From NCBI RefSeq assembly GCF_041821085.1, contig NZ_JBGUAZ010000003.1, positions 496,001 to 560,000 of the forward strand: 64,000 nucleotides of DNA. The letters are read 5' to 3'. The notes under the pieces are model-generated. The model did not search any database. It had not been told where the DNA came from and saw only the letters and a program-made list of their open reading frames with translations. Within the stretch, counting starts at the first letter, position 1; each line of letters begins with the position of its first letter. Position numbers and translations under genes: made by a program. Positions 7,135 to 14,995 of this stretch are shown here, piece by piece. The DNA comes from Natrinema sp. HArc-T2. GTDB taxonomy: Archaea; Halobacteriota; Halobacteria; Halobacteriales; Natrialbaceae.

Positions 7135-7698
7135 TCACTCACTGATGAGTTGGGTTTCGAGGGGCACGTCAGTGGTGATGACATCCATCAGGGGTGACGT
7201 CGCCTCGACGCGTTCGCGCAGTTCCTCGAGTTGTTCCTCGGGAGCATCGGTGGAGACGTACGTCGTACACCGGATCGTTTCGTAGCCGGGGCGAACGTCA
7301 TCGGAAATTCCGAGGAAGCCACGGAGATCGACGTCTCCCTCCATCTCGAAGCGGAGGTCGTCGAGTTCGATATCCATGGCTGCGGCGTTCGCTGCGTAGC
7401 CGACACTGAGACACGATCCGAGTGCGCCGAGCAGGAGTTCGACGGCATTCGGCGCCGTTCGCTCTCCCAGAATCTGCTCGGGTTCGTCGCCCTGAAGCGT
7501 GAACTCACGGGTGTGGATCGTCTCGCCCGCCTGCTCGAACGCGTCGATCGTCGTTGTCGCCTTGAGGGCGTCCTCCCACTCGGTTTCAGCCCGGAATTGG
7601 AACCTGCCGACATCAGTGTCGTCGCTAACCGCTTCGACTGCCTCCTCGAGGGCGGACACGTCAACACCGTTGATTTCGGTCTTTTCAGTCGTTGCCAT
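7135..7698 (-). CDS. OsmC family protein
   Basis: 187 residues with the OsmC/Ohr fold signature: RTAPNAVELLLGALGSCLSVGYAANAA supplies the thiol cysteine, and a second cysteine occurs in ETIRCTTYVS. OsmC proteins are thiol-dependent hydroperoxidases, but many archaeal members are uncharacterised. The start is taken at MATTEKTEI (7698) rather than the hydrophobic extension to 7737. The gene is isolated between hisC and the DNA ligase gene. A second, shorter OsmC protein is encoded at 27279-27674. Confidence 0.85.
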   Translation of the reverse strand: MATTEKTEINGVDVSALEEAVEAVSDDTDVGRFQFRAETEWEDALKATTTIDAFEQAGETIHTREFTLQGDEPEQILGERTAPNAVELLLGALGSCLSVGYAANAAAMDIELDDLRFEMEGDVDLRGFLGISDDVRPGYETIRCTTYVSTDAPEEQLEELRERVEATSPLMDVITTDVPLETQLISE

Positions 7699-7800
7699 TA
7701 CTGAATCACCATTGCACTCTACAACGAGCAAGAGCATAATCTAGCTAGGTACACTCACTCAAGCAGTCAGCTCTGTCCGTCGACTCTGTCTCTCAAGGTG

Positions 7801-9558
7801 TCACTCCGCTCGTAGCCGCTCTACGCGCTCGAGGCTATCGGCATCAGCCGGATCCTTGTCGTGGCGTACCCCCTGGAATCGCGGGAACCGCAGTGCATAG
7901 CCCGAGGAGTACGTCGGCGACGACTGAATCTCCTCGTAGCCGACCTCGAAGACGACTGCGGGCTCGATGTCGACGTCCTGCCCGTTTTCGGCAGCGATGT
8001 GGGGCTCGAGCAGCTCCGTTAGCTCCGCGAGTTTGTCGTCAGTGATGCCAGTCGCGACCTTGCCGACCGTCTCGAGGTCGTCGCCAGCCTGCACGGACAG
8101 TTCGAAGGTCCCGAGGAAGGTCGCACGCCGACCCTCGCCCCACTCTGCACCAGTGACGACGCAATCGAGCGTCTCCACGTCCGGCTTGCGCTTGCGCCAG
8201 TGTTTCCCGCGGCGGCCCGGCGAGTACGTCGAGTCGGGGTCTTTGAGCATGATGCCCTCGTGGCCCGCCTCGAGCGCGTCGGCGTCGATCGACTCGATCT
8301 CGTCGGGATCGTCGGTCAGCCAGAGCAGGGAGAGTCCCTCGACGTCCGCGTCGGCGGCGGTGCCGTCGCCGTCGGCGTGGCCCTCGGCGTCGGGGCCTCC
8401 CAACACCGACCGGAGCCGGTCGTGGCGGGTTGTCAGCGGCTCTGCGAGCAAGTCCTCGCCGTCGGCGTGCAGACAGTCGAAAAAGACCGGTCGAACCGTG
8501 ACGTTCTCGCGGGCTTTCGCGACGTCGTGTTTACGGCGGAACCGCTTGAGGACCTCCTGAAACGGCAGCGGTGCGCCGCCCTCGTCGATCGCGACGACCT
8601 CACCGTCGAGGATCACGGGTTCCTCGAGCGTGTCGTCGGCGAACTCGACGACTTCCGGCAGGGCGTCGGTGATCTCTTCCATGTTTCGCGAGAAGACGCG
8701 GGTCTCCGCAGTCGTCTCGGCGTCGCCAGGATCGTAGTGTAACTGAATCCGTGCCCCATCGTACTTCCACTCGACAGCGGCTTTCTCCCACTCCTCGAGC
8801 GCGTCAGTGACCGTTCCAGCCTGTGCGAGCATCGCTTGGACGGGCCGACCGACCTCGAGATCCATCGCATCAAGTCCCTCGCGCCCCTTCTCGCGGGCGA
8901 TTCGAGCAACCCGCCCGTAGTCGTTCGACACTTGTAGGGCGCGTTCGACGCGGTCTTCGGGCACGTCGAACGCCGCAGCGATGGCGTCGCGGACGGTCCC
9001 CTCGCCGACGCCGATGCGCATCTCTGAGAGGACGATGCGGGCGAGATAGCGCGCTTCCTCGCTCGAGCAGCGATTGAAGAGGCCAAAGAGCAGGTCGACC
9101 TTGCGGTCCTGGCTGCCCGATCCCTCGGCGTGGGCCAGATCCGCGAGCGTCTCGTAGACCTCGAGGACGGTGAGCCCGTCGCCACCGCCAGCGCCACCGC
9201 CGGTGAATGCATCGAGGCCCTGCTGGCCGCCGAAGTCGTAACTCGCCGCCACGTCGCCGATCTCGCCGACCTCGGCGAGTCGGTCTTCGACATCGTCTGC
9301 GCCCACGTTCGTTCCCGCCGCGCGGGCGATCGCCTCGTAACACGTACTCGGCCCGATATCGAGCGTCGTCGAGTCCCAGGCCGGAAACACCCGCCCCTGA
9401 GCGAAACGGGCGACGAGTTCGAGGGTCTCCGGATCGGCCCCCTCGTCAGCGTCGTCGCCGGCGTCGGCGAGCAGGTCCCGAACGTAGGCGACGATCTCGA
9501 GGTCGGCGGCTTCGGCGTCGATCGTCCCGGCGCGGTCGGCGAACGTGGCGAACTCCAT
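7801..9558 (-). CDS. lig: ATP-dependent DNA ligase
   Basis: 585 residues. The order is an N-terminal DNA-binding domain (1-220), the adenylation domain with lysine 265 in WKYDGARIQ (motif I, KxDG), EPVILDGEVVAID (motif IV region) and GIMLKDP, then an OB domain with KWRKRKPD-like motif V (HWRKRKPDVETLDCVV). It seals nicks with ATP in replication and repair. The length is normal for archaeal Lig. A glycine-rich insert (GGGAGGGDG, about 120-128) is present in the DNA-binding domain. The start at 9558 (MEFATFADRAG) matches homologues better than the upstream ATG at 9639. Confidence 0.95.
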   Translation of the reverse strand: MEFATFADRAGTIDAEAADLEIVAYVRDLLADAGDDADEGADPETLELVARFAQGRVFPAWDSTTLDIGPSTCYEAIARAAGTNVGADDVEDRLAEVGEIGDVAASYDFGGQQGLDAFTGGGAGGGDGLTVLEVYETLADLAHAEGSGSQDRKVDLLFGLFNRCSSEEARYLARIVLSEMRIGVGEGTVRDAIAAAFDVPEDRVERALQVSNDYGRVARIAREKGREGLDAMDLEVGRPVQAMLAQAGTVTDALEEWEKAAVEWKYDGARIQLHYDPGDAETTAETRVFSRNMEEITDALPEVVEFADDTLEEPVILDGEVVAIDEGGAPLPFQEVLKRFRRKHDVAKARENVTVRPVFFDCLHADGEDLLAEPLTTRHDRLRSVLGGPDAEGHADGDGTAADADVEGLSLLWLTDDPDEIESIDADALEAGHEGIMLKDPDSTYSPGRRGKHWRKRKPDVETLDCVVTGAEWGEGRRATFLGTFELSVQAGDDLETVGKVATGITDDKLAELTELLEPHIAAENGQDVDIEPAVVFEVGYEEIQSSPTYSSGYALRFPRFQGVRHDKDPADADSLERVERLRAE

Positions 9559-9711
9559 CGGCGGTGTCTCTCTCCGGGAGGAGTAAAACGGTTCTGAGAC
9601 GGGACCGTCCCGTGAACAGGCGCTCGAAACGTGGGCCAACGCCGAAGCGACCGGCGTCGCAGAGAAGCGGGCCGAAACGATCGGCTGGATACAGCCGCGT
9701 CCGAGGATGGG

Positions 9712-10053
9712 CTACTGGCTCGAGACGGTGATCTCGCCGTCGGCGGTTACGGTCACGTCGTAGCCGTCGTGGGTGAACGTTACGGACCCGGTTCGTGTGT
9801 CGCCGCTGTGGGTCGAACTGAACAGGGCATTGAGCGCGTCGGGATCGATCGTCTCGAAAAGCGGCGTGAGGACGCCGACGGTCTCCATGGCAGCACTCGC
9901 GTCCGAATCGGATGCGGATGCCACACCCTCTGCCTCCCGCAACGCCGCAATGACAGCGTCGCTCAGAGACTCGTCGTCAGCTGCGGTGTAGATGAGAGGG
10001 TCCTGACGAACATCGGCATCTGCGTGCATCGATCGATTTTGTCTCGTCGCCAT
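9712..10053 (-). CDS. HalOD1 output-domain protein
   Basis: 113 residues. The region from about 20 to 110 (DDESLSDAVIAALREAEG, then LTPLFETIDPDALNALF, then GSVTFTHDGYDVTVTADGEI) is the HalOD1 halobacterial output domain, a small haloarchaeal module often linked to Bat-type regulators. Its biochemical role is unknown. It lies directly downstream of the HTH-10 regulator gene with a 59-base gap on the same strand, so the two are probably functionally linked. Confidence 0.8.
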   Translation of the reverse strand: MATRQNRSMHADADVRQDPLIYTAADDESLSDAVIAALREAEGVASASDSDASAAMETVGVLTPLFETIDPDALNALFSSTHSGDTRTGSVTFTHDGYDVTVTADGEITVSSQ

Positions 10054-10112
10054 CAGTATCCCAGTATGAATTGCTATTGATTGGTGACTCCCGGGGTTGA
10101 GTAATCAATGGT

Positions 10113-10772
10113 TTAAGTACCGATGTCGTTCGCGATCGTGCTCCGGACGAGCGCCTTCTGCCCGCGCCGAATGAGCGCCGAGAGCGCTTGGCTCGAGATT
10201 TCGAACTCCTCGGCCAACTCTTCTGCCGACGTCTCACGCGGCACCTCGAAGTAGCCACGTTCCAGCGCGCGAGATAACACATCACGCTGGCGAGCGGTGA
10301 GATCGTATTTGGCCGACGCTTCCGCATCGGTTCGATAGAGGCGATGCAGCGTAAACGAGAGGTCGGCCTCGTCACAGTGCTCACGATAGCTCGAGAGCGC
10401 CTCGCGGTTTGGGATCTGTGCGCGGTATTCCATCGTCGTCCCCGCCGCTTTGATCTCGAGAAACGTGATCCCGAGCTCGATCGCATCGGTATACGTCAGG
10501 CCACGCTCGCCCGTCGACGAGAGCGAGATCCGAAAGAGCCGTCGATCGGTCAGCGTCGCGAGCATCTCGAAATCGGTAATGGTCGGGTCGTGTGGAAGGA
10601 CTCGGAAGAACCGATCGAGCTCGCTCTCCTGGCCACGTGCCCAGAGAGTCAGCCGCGAGTCGCTTTTCAGCGCCGGCTGCTCGTCTTCGACTTCGACGGT
10701 GACCCCGGGAGCCGCTTGCCGGGTCTCCAGCAGGATCGGATTCGAGAGCGTATACTCGGCAATGAAGCTCAT
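10113..10772 (-). CDS. bacterio-opsin-activator-type HTH transcriptional regulator
   Basis: 219 residues. The N-terminal about 155 residues form the bacterioopsin-activator GAF/HTH-associated region. The C-terminal HTH-10 domain begins at YDLTARQRDVLSRALERGYFEVPRETSAEELAEEF and ends with ISSQALSALIRRGQKALV. Such one-domain-plus-HTH regulators are abundant in haloarchaea. The ligand, if any, is unknown. The downstream HalOD1 gene is a likely partner or target. Confidence 0.85.
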   Translation of the reverse strand: MSFIAEYTLSNPILLETRQAAPGVTVEVEDEQPALKSDSRLTLWARGQESELDRFFRVLPHDPTITDFEMLATLTDRRLFRISLSSTGERGLTYTDAIELGITFLEIKAAGTTMEYRAQIPNREALSSYREHCDEADLSFTLHRLYRTDAEASAKYDLTARQRDVLSRALERGYFEVPRETSAEELAEEFEISSQALSALIRRGQKALVRSTIANDIGT

Positions 10773-10940
10773 ACGAATCGCCCGTCGGGAGTTCTGGCAG
10801 TTCGTTCGGCGCCGTCAGATGACCACGGGGGCGGGTCATCGGCCACTGTCAGTCTCGACTCGCCGGTGTGAGTTCGAACTCGCATCCAGTTCGGATGGAG
10901 GATCGCAGAGAAAACATAATTTTTGTTGCTGTGTCGACAT

Positions 10941-11570
10941 CTACCGCGTCGCCTTGATCCCGACGAACGAGCCGTCGCCGTACCCGTCCTCGATCGGCTC
11001 GGGACCGTCGATCTCCTCGAGCCAGTGATAGATCGTCTGGACGAACTCGAAGTCGGTAAAGCCAGCCGTCTCGAGTGCGCCGACGAGTTCATCCGTCGAG
11101 ACGAACGTCGCGTCACGATAGAACGGATTCTGTGCTTTTTTCTCCTGGTATTTGCGACCGACGGGACTGTCCTTGTCGATGTAGCCAATCACGAGACTGC
11201 CCGACGGTGTGAGGATGCGGTCGGCTTCCGCGAGCGTTTGCGGGATGTCGTCGACGAAACAGATCGTCGTCACGATCAACGCGGTGTCGAAGCTCTCGTC
11301 TCGGAAGGGGAGCGATTCAGCGACCCCTCTGACCACATCGATGCCCCGTGCTTGGGCGTGCTCGAGCATCGCCCCGGCCGGATCGATGCCGACGTCTAAC
11401 TCGAGAGGGGCGGCAAAGCGTGCGCTGCCGACGCCGATTTCGATCCCGCGCCCGAATTCCGGGATGAGTTGTCGCAGTGCGTTCAGTTCGGATCGGTAGG
11501 CGTCATCGTGAGCCTCGAACCAGTCTTCGTACCGGTCGGTGTGTGCCTCGAACGGGGCCGTTTTCGGCAT
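10941..11570 (-). CDS. class I SAM-dependent methyltransferase
   Basis: 209 residues. The SAM-binding motif I is GRGIEIGVGSARFAAPL at about 40, the acidic end of motif II is in DVGIDPAGAMLEHA, and SFDTALIVTTICFVDD is motif IV in the UbiE/ARSM-like group. The substrate is not evident. The start at 11570 (MPKTAPFEAHTDRYEDWF) matches the usual start of this group. The nearest divergent gene is SAM synthetase, which makes the methyl donor, but nothing more specific can be said. Confidence 0.85.
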   Translation of the reverse strand: MPKTAPFEAHTDRYEDWFEAHDDAYRSELNALRQLIPEFGRGIEIGVGSARFAAPLELDVGIDPAGAMLEHAQARGIDVVRGVAESLPFRDESFDTALIVTTICFVDDIPQTLAEADRILTPSGSLVIGYIDKDSPVGRKYQEKKAQNPFYRDATFVSTDELVGALETAGFTDFEFVQTIYHWLEEIDGPEPIEDGYGDGSFVGIKATR

Positions 11571-11780
11571 ACCTGTCCGTACGGCGCGTGGTACTACCAA
11601 CATTGGGGCCGGAAACGCGACCGGAGATCGCGGAGATCGTAAGATCTCGAGGGGGTCGTGCCACGTACCGTTGGCGTCTCCATCTTCGTCTCCGGTGGGG
11701 TCGTGTGGAGTGAAGAGCAGTCTCTCAGCTAAGTCTGGTCCCAACGATGATTTATGCTCACAGCCGTCGTGGCCCTCTCT

Positions 11781-12941
11781 ATGGCCGACTCCTCGGTTAC
11801 CGTTCAGCACCTCGAGCGGCCCCCCATCTCGTCACGACCGACGGAGTTCGTCGAACGGAAAGGACTGGGCCATCCTGACACGCTCTGTGACGGGATCGCC
11901 GAAGCGATTTCACGGCAACTCTCACGGCACTACCTCGACGAGTTCGGTCGGATTCTCCATCACAACACCGACAGCGTACAGCTCGTCGCCGGAACGACCG
12001 ACCCCGATTTTGGCGGCGGTGAAATCGTCGACCCGATCACCGTCATTCTCGGCGGACAGGCGACCAAAACCGTCGATGGACAACGGGTGCCGGTCGACGA
12101 CCTCGCAGTCGACGCCGCACGGGAGTACGTCGACGCAACCATCGAGGAGCTGCCGACTGACGCGATCGAATTCGAGTCGCGTCTCGGCGAGACGTCCGCC
12201 GATTTGAAGGCGCTGTTCGACGAGCAGAGTGTGCCTCGAGCAAACGACACCAGTATCGGCGTCGGCTACGCGCCGCTGTCCGAAACGGAGCGTATCGTCC
12301 GCGAGCTCGAGGCGGCGATCCGCGAGGGCGTTCCGGCGGTCGGCGAGGACATCAAGGTGCTGGGCTGGCGCACGGACGCCGACCTGCGGCTCACCGTCGC
12401 TGCTGCCGTCATCTCCCGGTACGTCGCAACCGTCGAGGAGTACGTCGACGTCGTCGCACAGGTCGAGGATCTGGCCACCCGCTACGCAAGCGACCGCACC
12501 GAGCGCGATGTCCACGTCGATGTCAACGCCGCCGACGACATCGACGCGGGGACCGTCTATCTCACCGAAACCGGCCTCTCCGCCGAGATGGGAGACGACG
12601 GAAACGTCGGGCGTGGCAACCGTGTCAACGGGCTCATTACGCCCCACCGGTCGATGAGCCTCGAGGCAACAGCCGGCAAGAACCCGGTCAGCCACGTCGG
12701 TAAGCTCTACAACATCGTCGCGACGAACGCCGCAGAACGGATCCATCGAGAACTCGACGCCGAGTACACCGGGGTAAAACTCCTCTCTCAGATCGGCACA
12801 CCGGTGACGGACCCCCAGGCCATCGACGTCGAGACGACAGTCCATGACGACGAGGCGATCCGACGGCTCGTCGCTGCTGAACTCGAGGGTGTCGACACAC
12901 TGTCTCGTGACATCGTAGCCGGCGACGTGCAACTGTTTTAG
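11781..12941 (+). CDS. mat: S-adenosylmethionine synthetase, archaeal type
   Basis: 386 residues of the archaeal methionine adenosyltransferase family, which differs from bacterial MetK. Signatures include [18 protein letters not shown] near the N-terminus, [35 protein letters not shown], and [16 protein letters not shown]. It forms SAM from methionine and ATP. The ATG at 11781 (MADSSVTVQ) is chosen over 11754, which adds a hydrophobic nonconserved segment. The next gene starts 33 bases downstream on the same strand. Confidence 0.95.
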   Translation: MADSSVTVQHLERPPISSRPTEFVERKGLGHPDTLCDGIAEAISRQLSRHYLDEFGRILHHNTDSVQLVAGTTDPDFGGGEIVDPITVILGGQATKTVDGQRVPVDDLAVDAAREYVDATIEELPTDAIEFESRLGETSADLKALFDEQSVPRANDTSIGVGYAPLSETERIVRELEAAIREGVPAVGEDIKVLGWRTDADLRLTVAAAVISRYVATVEEYVDVVAQVEDLATRYASDRTERDVHVDVNAADDIDAGTVYLTETGLSAEMGDDGNVGRGNRVNGLITPHRSMSLEATAGKNPVSHVGKLYNIVATNAAERIHRELDAEYTGVKLLSQIGTPVTDPQAIDVETTVHDDEAIRRLVAAELEGVDTLSRDIVAGDVQLF

Positions 12942-12974
12942 CGCTGGTCGACGTTGGCTCCGTGAGGTGTCACA

Positions 12975-13628
12975 GTGACGGAACGCCGACTGCGAACCAG
13001 TCGATCACGGGACGACCCCCTGACTGACGGCGGCTTCGAGGGGGCCGGGACGCTCGTTGGGCTCGCGACGCGAGACGGCGTCCTTCTGGCAGCCGACACG
13101 CGCACGAGCCAGGACACCGTCGTCCGCAGCGAGCGCGTCCGAAAACTCGCGCAGGTCCACCCGACCGCCGCGATGGGATCGTCTGACGACCTCGGCGCCG
13201 TACAGTCGTTCGTCCGAACGGTTCGGCTCGAGGCCGACCGCTACGAGACCGAACGTGGCGAGCCGATGACGCTGTCGGCGCTTGCCGCGACTGCGGCCGA
13301 GGAACTCCGGTCGGAGTCCGCAACGGGGACGTTCGTCCTCGGTGGTGTCGACGACGACGGCTCACACCTCTTTGAACTGTCTCGAGATGGCGGCCTCTTC
13401 GAGGACGAGTCCGTCGTCGTCGGAAGCGGGCGGGAAATCGCCGCTGGCGTCCTCGAAGCCGACGCGACGGCAGCGCTCACGATGGCCGCGGGGCGACGGC
13501 TCGCCGGTCGTGCCCTCGCGAGCAGTGCCGAGCGTGACACACAGACCGGCGTCGAGGTGCACGTCGCCGAGATCACGAACGCCGGCGTCGAGACGACCGA
13601 CTACGAGGCGGTCGCCGATCTCTTGTAA
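12975..13628 (+). CDS. proteasome beta-fold (Ntn hydrolase) paralogue lacking the Thr1 nucleophile
   Basis: 217 residues from a GTG start. Aligned to a 20S beta subunit, the segment GTLVGLATRDGVLLAADTRTS matches the mature N-terminus TTTVGI...GVVLATDMRAS. The partners of the catalytic triad fall in place (D at position 17 and K at position 33 of the mature numbering), but position 1 is glycine and Thr occurs at position 2. The rest (HPTAAMGSSDDLGAVQSFVRTVR, GTFVLGGVD, VVVGSGREIAAGVLEA) follows the proteasome fold. It is probably a non-proteolytic or altered Ntn hydrolase. Confidence 0.75.
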   Translation: MTERRLRTSRSRDDPLTDGGFEGAGTLVGLATRDGVLLAADTRTSQDTVVRSERVRKLAQVHPTAAMGSSDDLGAVQSFVRTVRLEADRYETERGEPMTLSALAATAAEELRSESATGTFVLGGVDDDGSHLFELSRDGGLFEDESVVVGSGREIAAGVLEADATAALTMAAGRRLAGRALASSAERDTQTGVEVHVAEITNAGVETTDYEAVADLL

Positions 13629-13647
13629 GGGCACCCAGACGGACCAC

Positions 13648-13714
13648 TGTCAGTCATGTCCGGCGCACCCGCTGACGGTTGCAGGTCGCCGGTAAACAGT
13701 GACAGCAGATCGTC
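13648..13714. repeat. short palindromic element, family 3, copy 1
   Basis: The boundary words are CTGTCAGTC at the left and CAGTGACAGCAG then ATCGTC at the right, partially inverted repeats of each other. The element fills the gap between two convergent genes and ends directly at the minus-strand stop codon. A second copy with the same boundaries is at 55855-55924. The 22-base right end there differs from this one at two positions. This is a candidate mobile or terminator palindrome. Confidence 0.45.
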
Positions 13715-14026
13715 TCAGTCGCGTCGCTTGGCGTCCCGTCCCAGCTGTCGTTCGACGGCGTCGACCTTGTCGCTGGCGCGTTGCTCGACCGTTCGTTTGT
13801 CGTCGACTTTCAACGTCGTGATCACTCGGGCTTCGTCGACGGCCGCGTGTGCTGCCGCTGCGGCGTCGAACAACTCGCTCGCGTCGTCGGCTTCGATGAT
13901 CGTCCCCATCGGATTGGTCTCGTAGGCGACATCGAACGACTCGAGCGCGTCGATTGCCTTCGCGACCTCTTCGGACAGACTGCCCTCCCGAACGGGGGTG
14001 ACGTTGAGGTCGCCGATCGCGGTCAT
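13715..14026 (-). CDS. MTH1187/YkoF-type thiamine-binding family protein
   Basis: 103 residues. DLNVTPVREGSLSEEVAKAIDALE, YETNPMGTIIEAD and the C-terminal RVITTLKVDDKRT match the MTH1187 (DUF77) family, a ferredoxin-like fold in which bacterial relatives bind thiamine precursors. Binding activity here is inferred. The start is the ATG at 14026; the longer reading to 14149 adds a nonconserved segment. The C-terminus is rich in basic residues (GRDAKRRD). Confidence 0.8.
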   Translation of the reverse strand: MTAIGDLNVTPVREGSLSEEVAKAIDALESFDVAYETNPMGTIIEADDASELFDAAAAAHAAVDEARVITTLKVDDKRTVEQRASDKVDAVERQLGRDAKRRD

Positions 14027-14179
14027 GGCTGACGGTACGGTGTCGGCGGATATAATGGCGCAACCTGCTCGAACGAGGGTTCTTTGCCGGCTTGCCCTCG
14101 ACACCCCGCTATCCCTATGTATCTGCCCGGTGTCGACATTCCTACCCACGATGAACGATCAGGGTATGGGAGGCCGGTC

Positions 14180-14911
14180 ATGGTAGCGGTCTCGGCGGAT
14201 TTTTACTGGATCGCGGGGTTCGCCATCGTCGCAGCGCTCGTCAACAGCGCGGGGATCGTCGCCATCTTCCGCTATCGGGAGTGGGCGGAACGATATCTCA
14301 CCTATTTCATGTGTTTTGCCGCAGGGGTCCTCCTTTCGACGCCGCTGTTGCTCGCGCTGCCGAACGCGATCGCGAACAACCCGAACGCGGGGTTCAGTGC
14401 CCTGGCCGGGTTCCTGTTCATGTTTTTCTCCAACAAACTGATCACGTATCGCACCAAGCAAGAGAGCCTCGCGTTCGGGGTGACGGCGGCGGAAGGTATC
14501 GGGATCCACTCGCTGGTCGACGGCGTCGTGTACACCGTCACGTTCAGCGTGTCCCTCCTGACCGGGATTCTGGCGGGCACCGGGTTAGTCGTCCACGAGT
14601 TCGCCGAAGGGGTCATCACGTATCTCGTCTTGCTGAAGGGGAACGTGACGGAACGAACGGCGGCGATGTACGCGTTTTTCATCGCCACGCTGACGACACC
14701 GATCGGCGCGTTCGTCGCGTATCCGCTGGTCACCAGACTGGGCCAGCGCCACCTGGGACTGCTGCTCGGGTTCGTCTCGGGTGTGCTGCTCTATGTCTCC
14801 GCATCTCACCTGCTCCCCGAAGCGAGCGCACACGAGCAGAAACACTCGACTGTCACCCTCATGGCCGGCGTCGGGTTGGCGCTGTTTATCGTGTTCTCGC
14901 GGACGATATGA
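14180..14911 (+). CDS. ZIP family divalent metal transporter
   Basis: 243 residues with eight hydrophobic segments. Helix IV carries HSLVDG and helix V carries HEFAEG, the paired ZIP motifs in which His and acidic residues form the transport site. ZIP proteins import Zn2+, Fe2+ or Mn2+; selectivity cannot be read from the sequence. The start at 14180 (MVAVSADFYW) puts the first helix at the N-terminus; upstream in-frame ATGs at 14084 and 14117 would add a hydrophilic leader. Confidence 0.85.
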   Translation: MVAVSADFYWIAGFAIVAALVNSAGIVAIFRYREWAERYLTYFMCFAAGVLLSTPLLLALPNAIANNPNAGFSALAGFLFMFFSNKLITYRTKQESLAFGVTAAEGIGIHSLVDGVVYTVTFSVSLLTGILAGTGLVVHEFAEGVITYLVLLKGNVTERTAAMYAFFIATLTTPIGAFVAYPLVTRLGQRHLGLLLGFVSGVLLYVSASHLLPEASAHEQKHSTVTLMAGVGLALFIVFSRTI

Positions 14912-14995
14912 GGAACTCGAGCCCCTGGTCAGTCACCGAACGTTCGTCGCCTCGAGAGACGTGCTTTCAAGTCACTCGCGCGCGCACTCGGAGCT

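Noticed and set aside
6059-7285. Plus-strand frame of 408 codons opposite hisC
   Set aside because: hisC has all aminotransferase motifs on the minus strand; the shadow's product has no recognisable features.
10844-10854. CACTGTCAGTC, matching the left end of the family 3 element
   Set aside because: The matching right end (CAGTGACAGCAG) is not found nearby, so it is an isolated short match.
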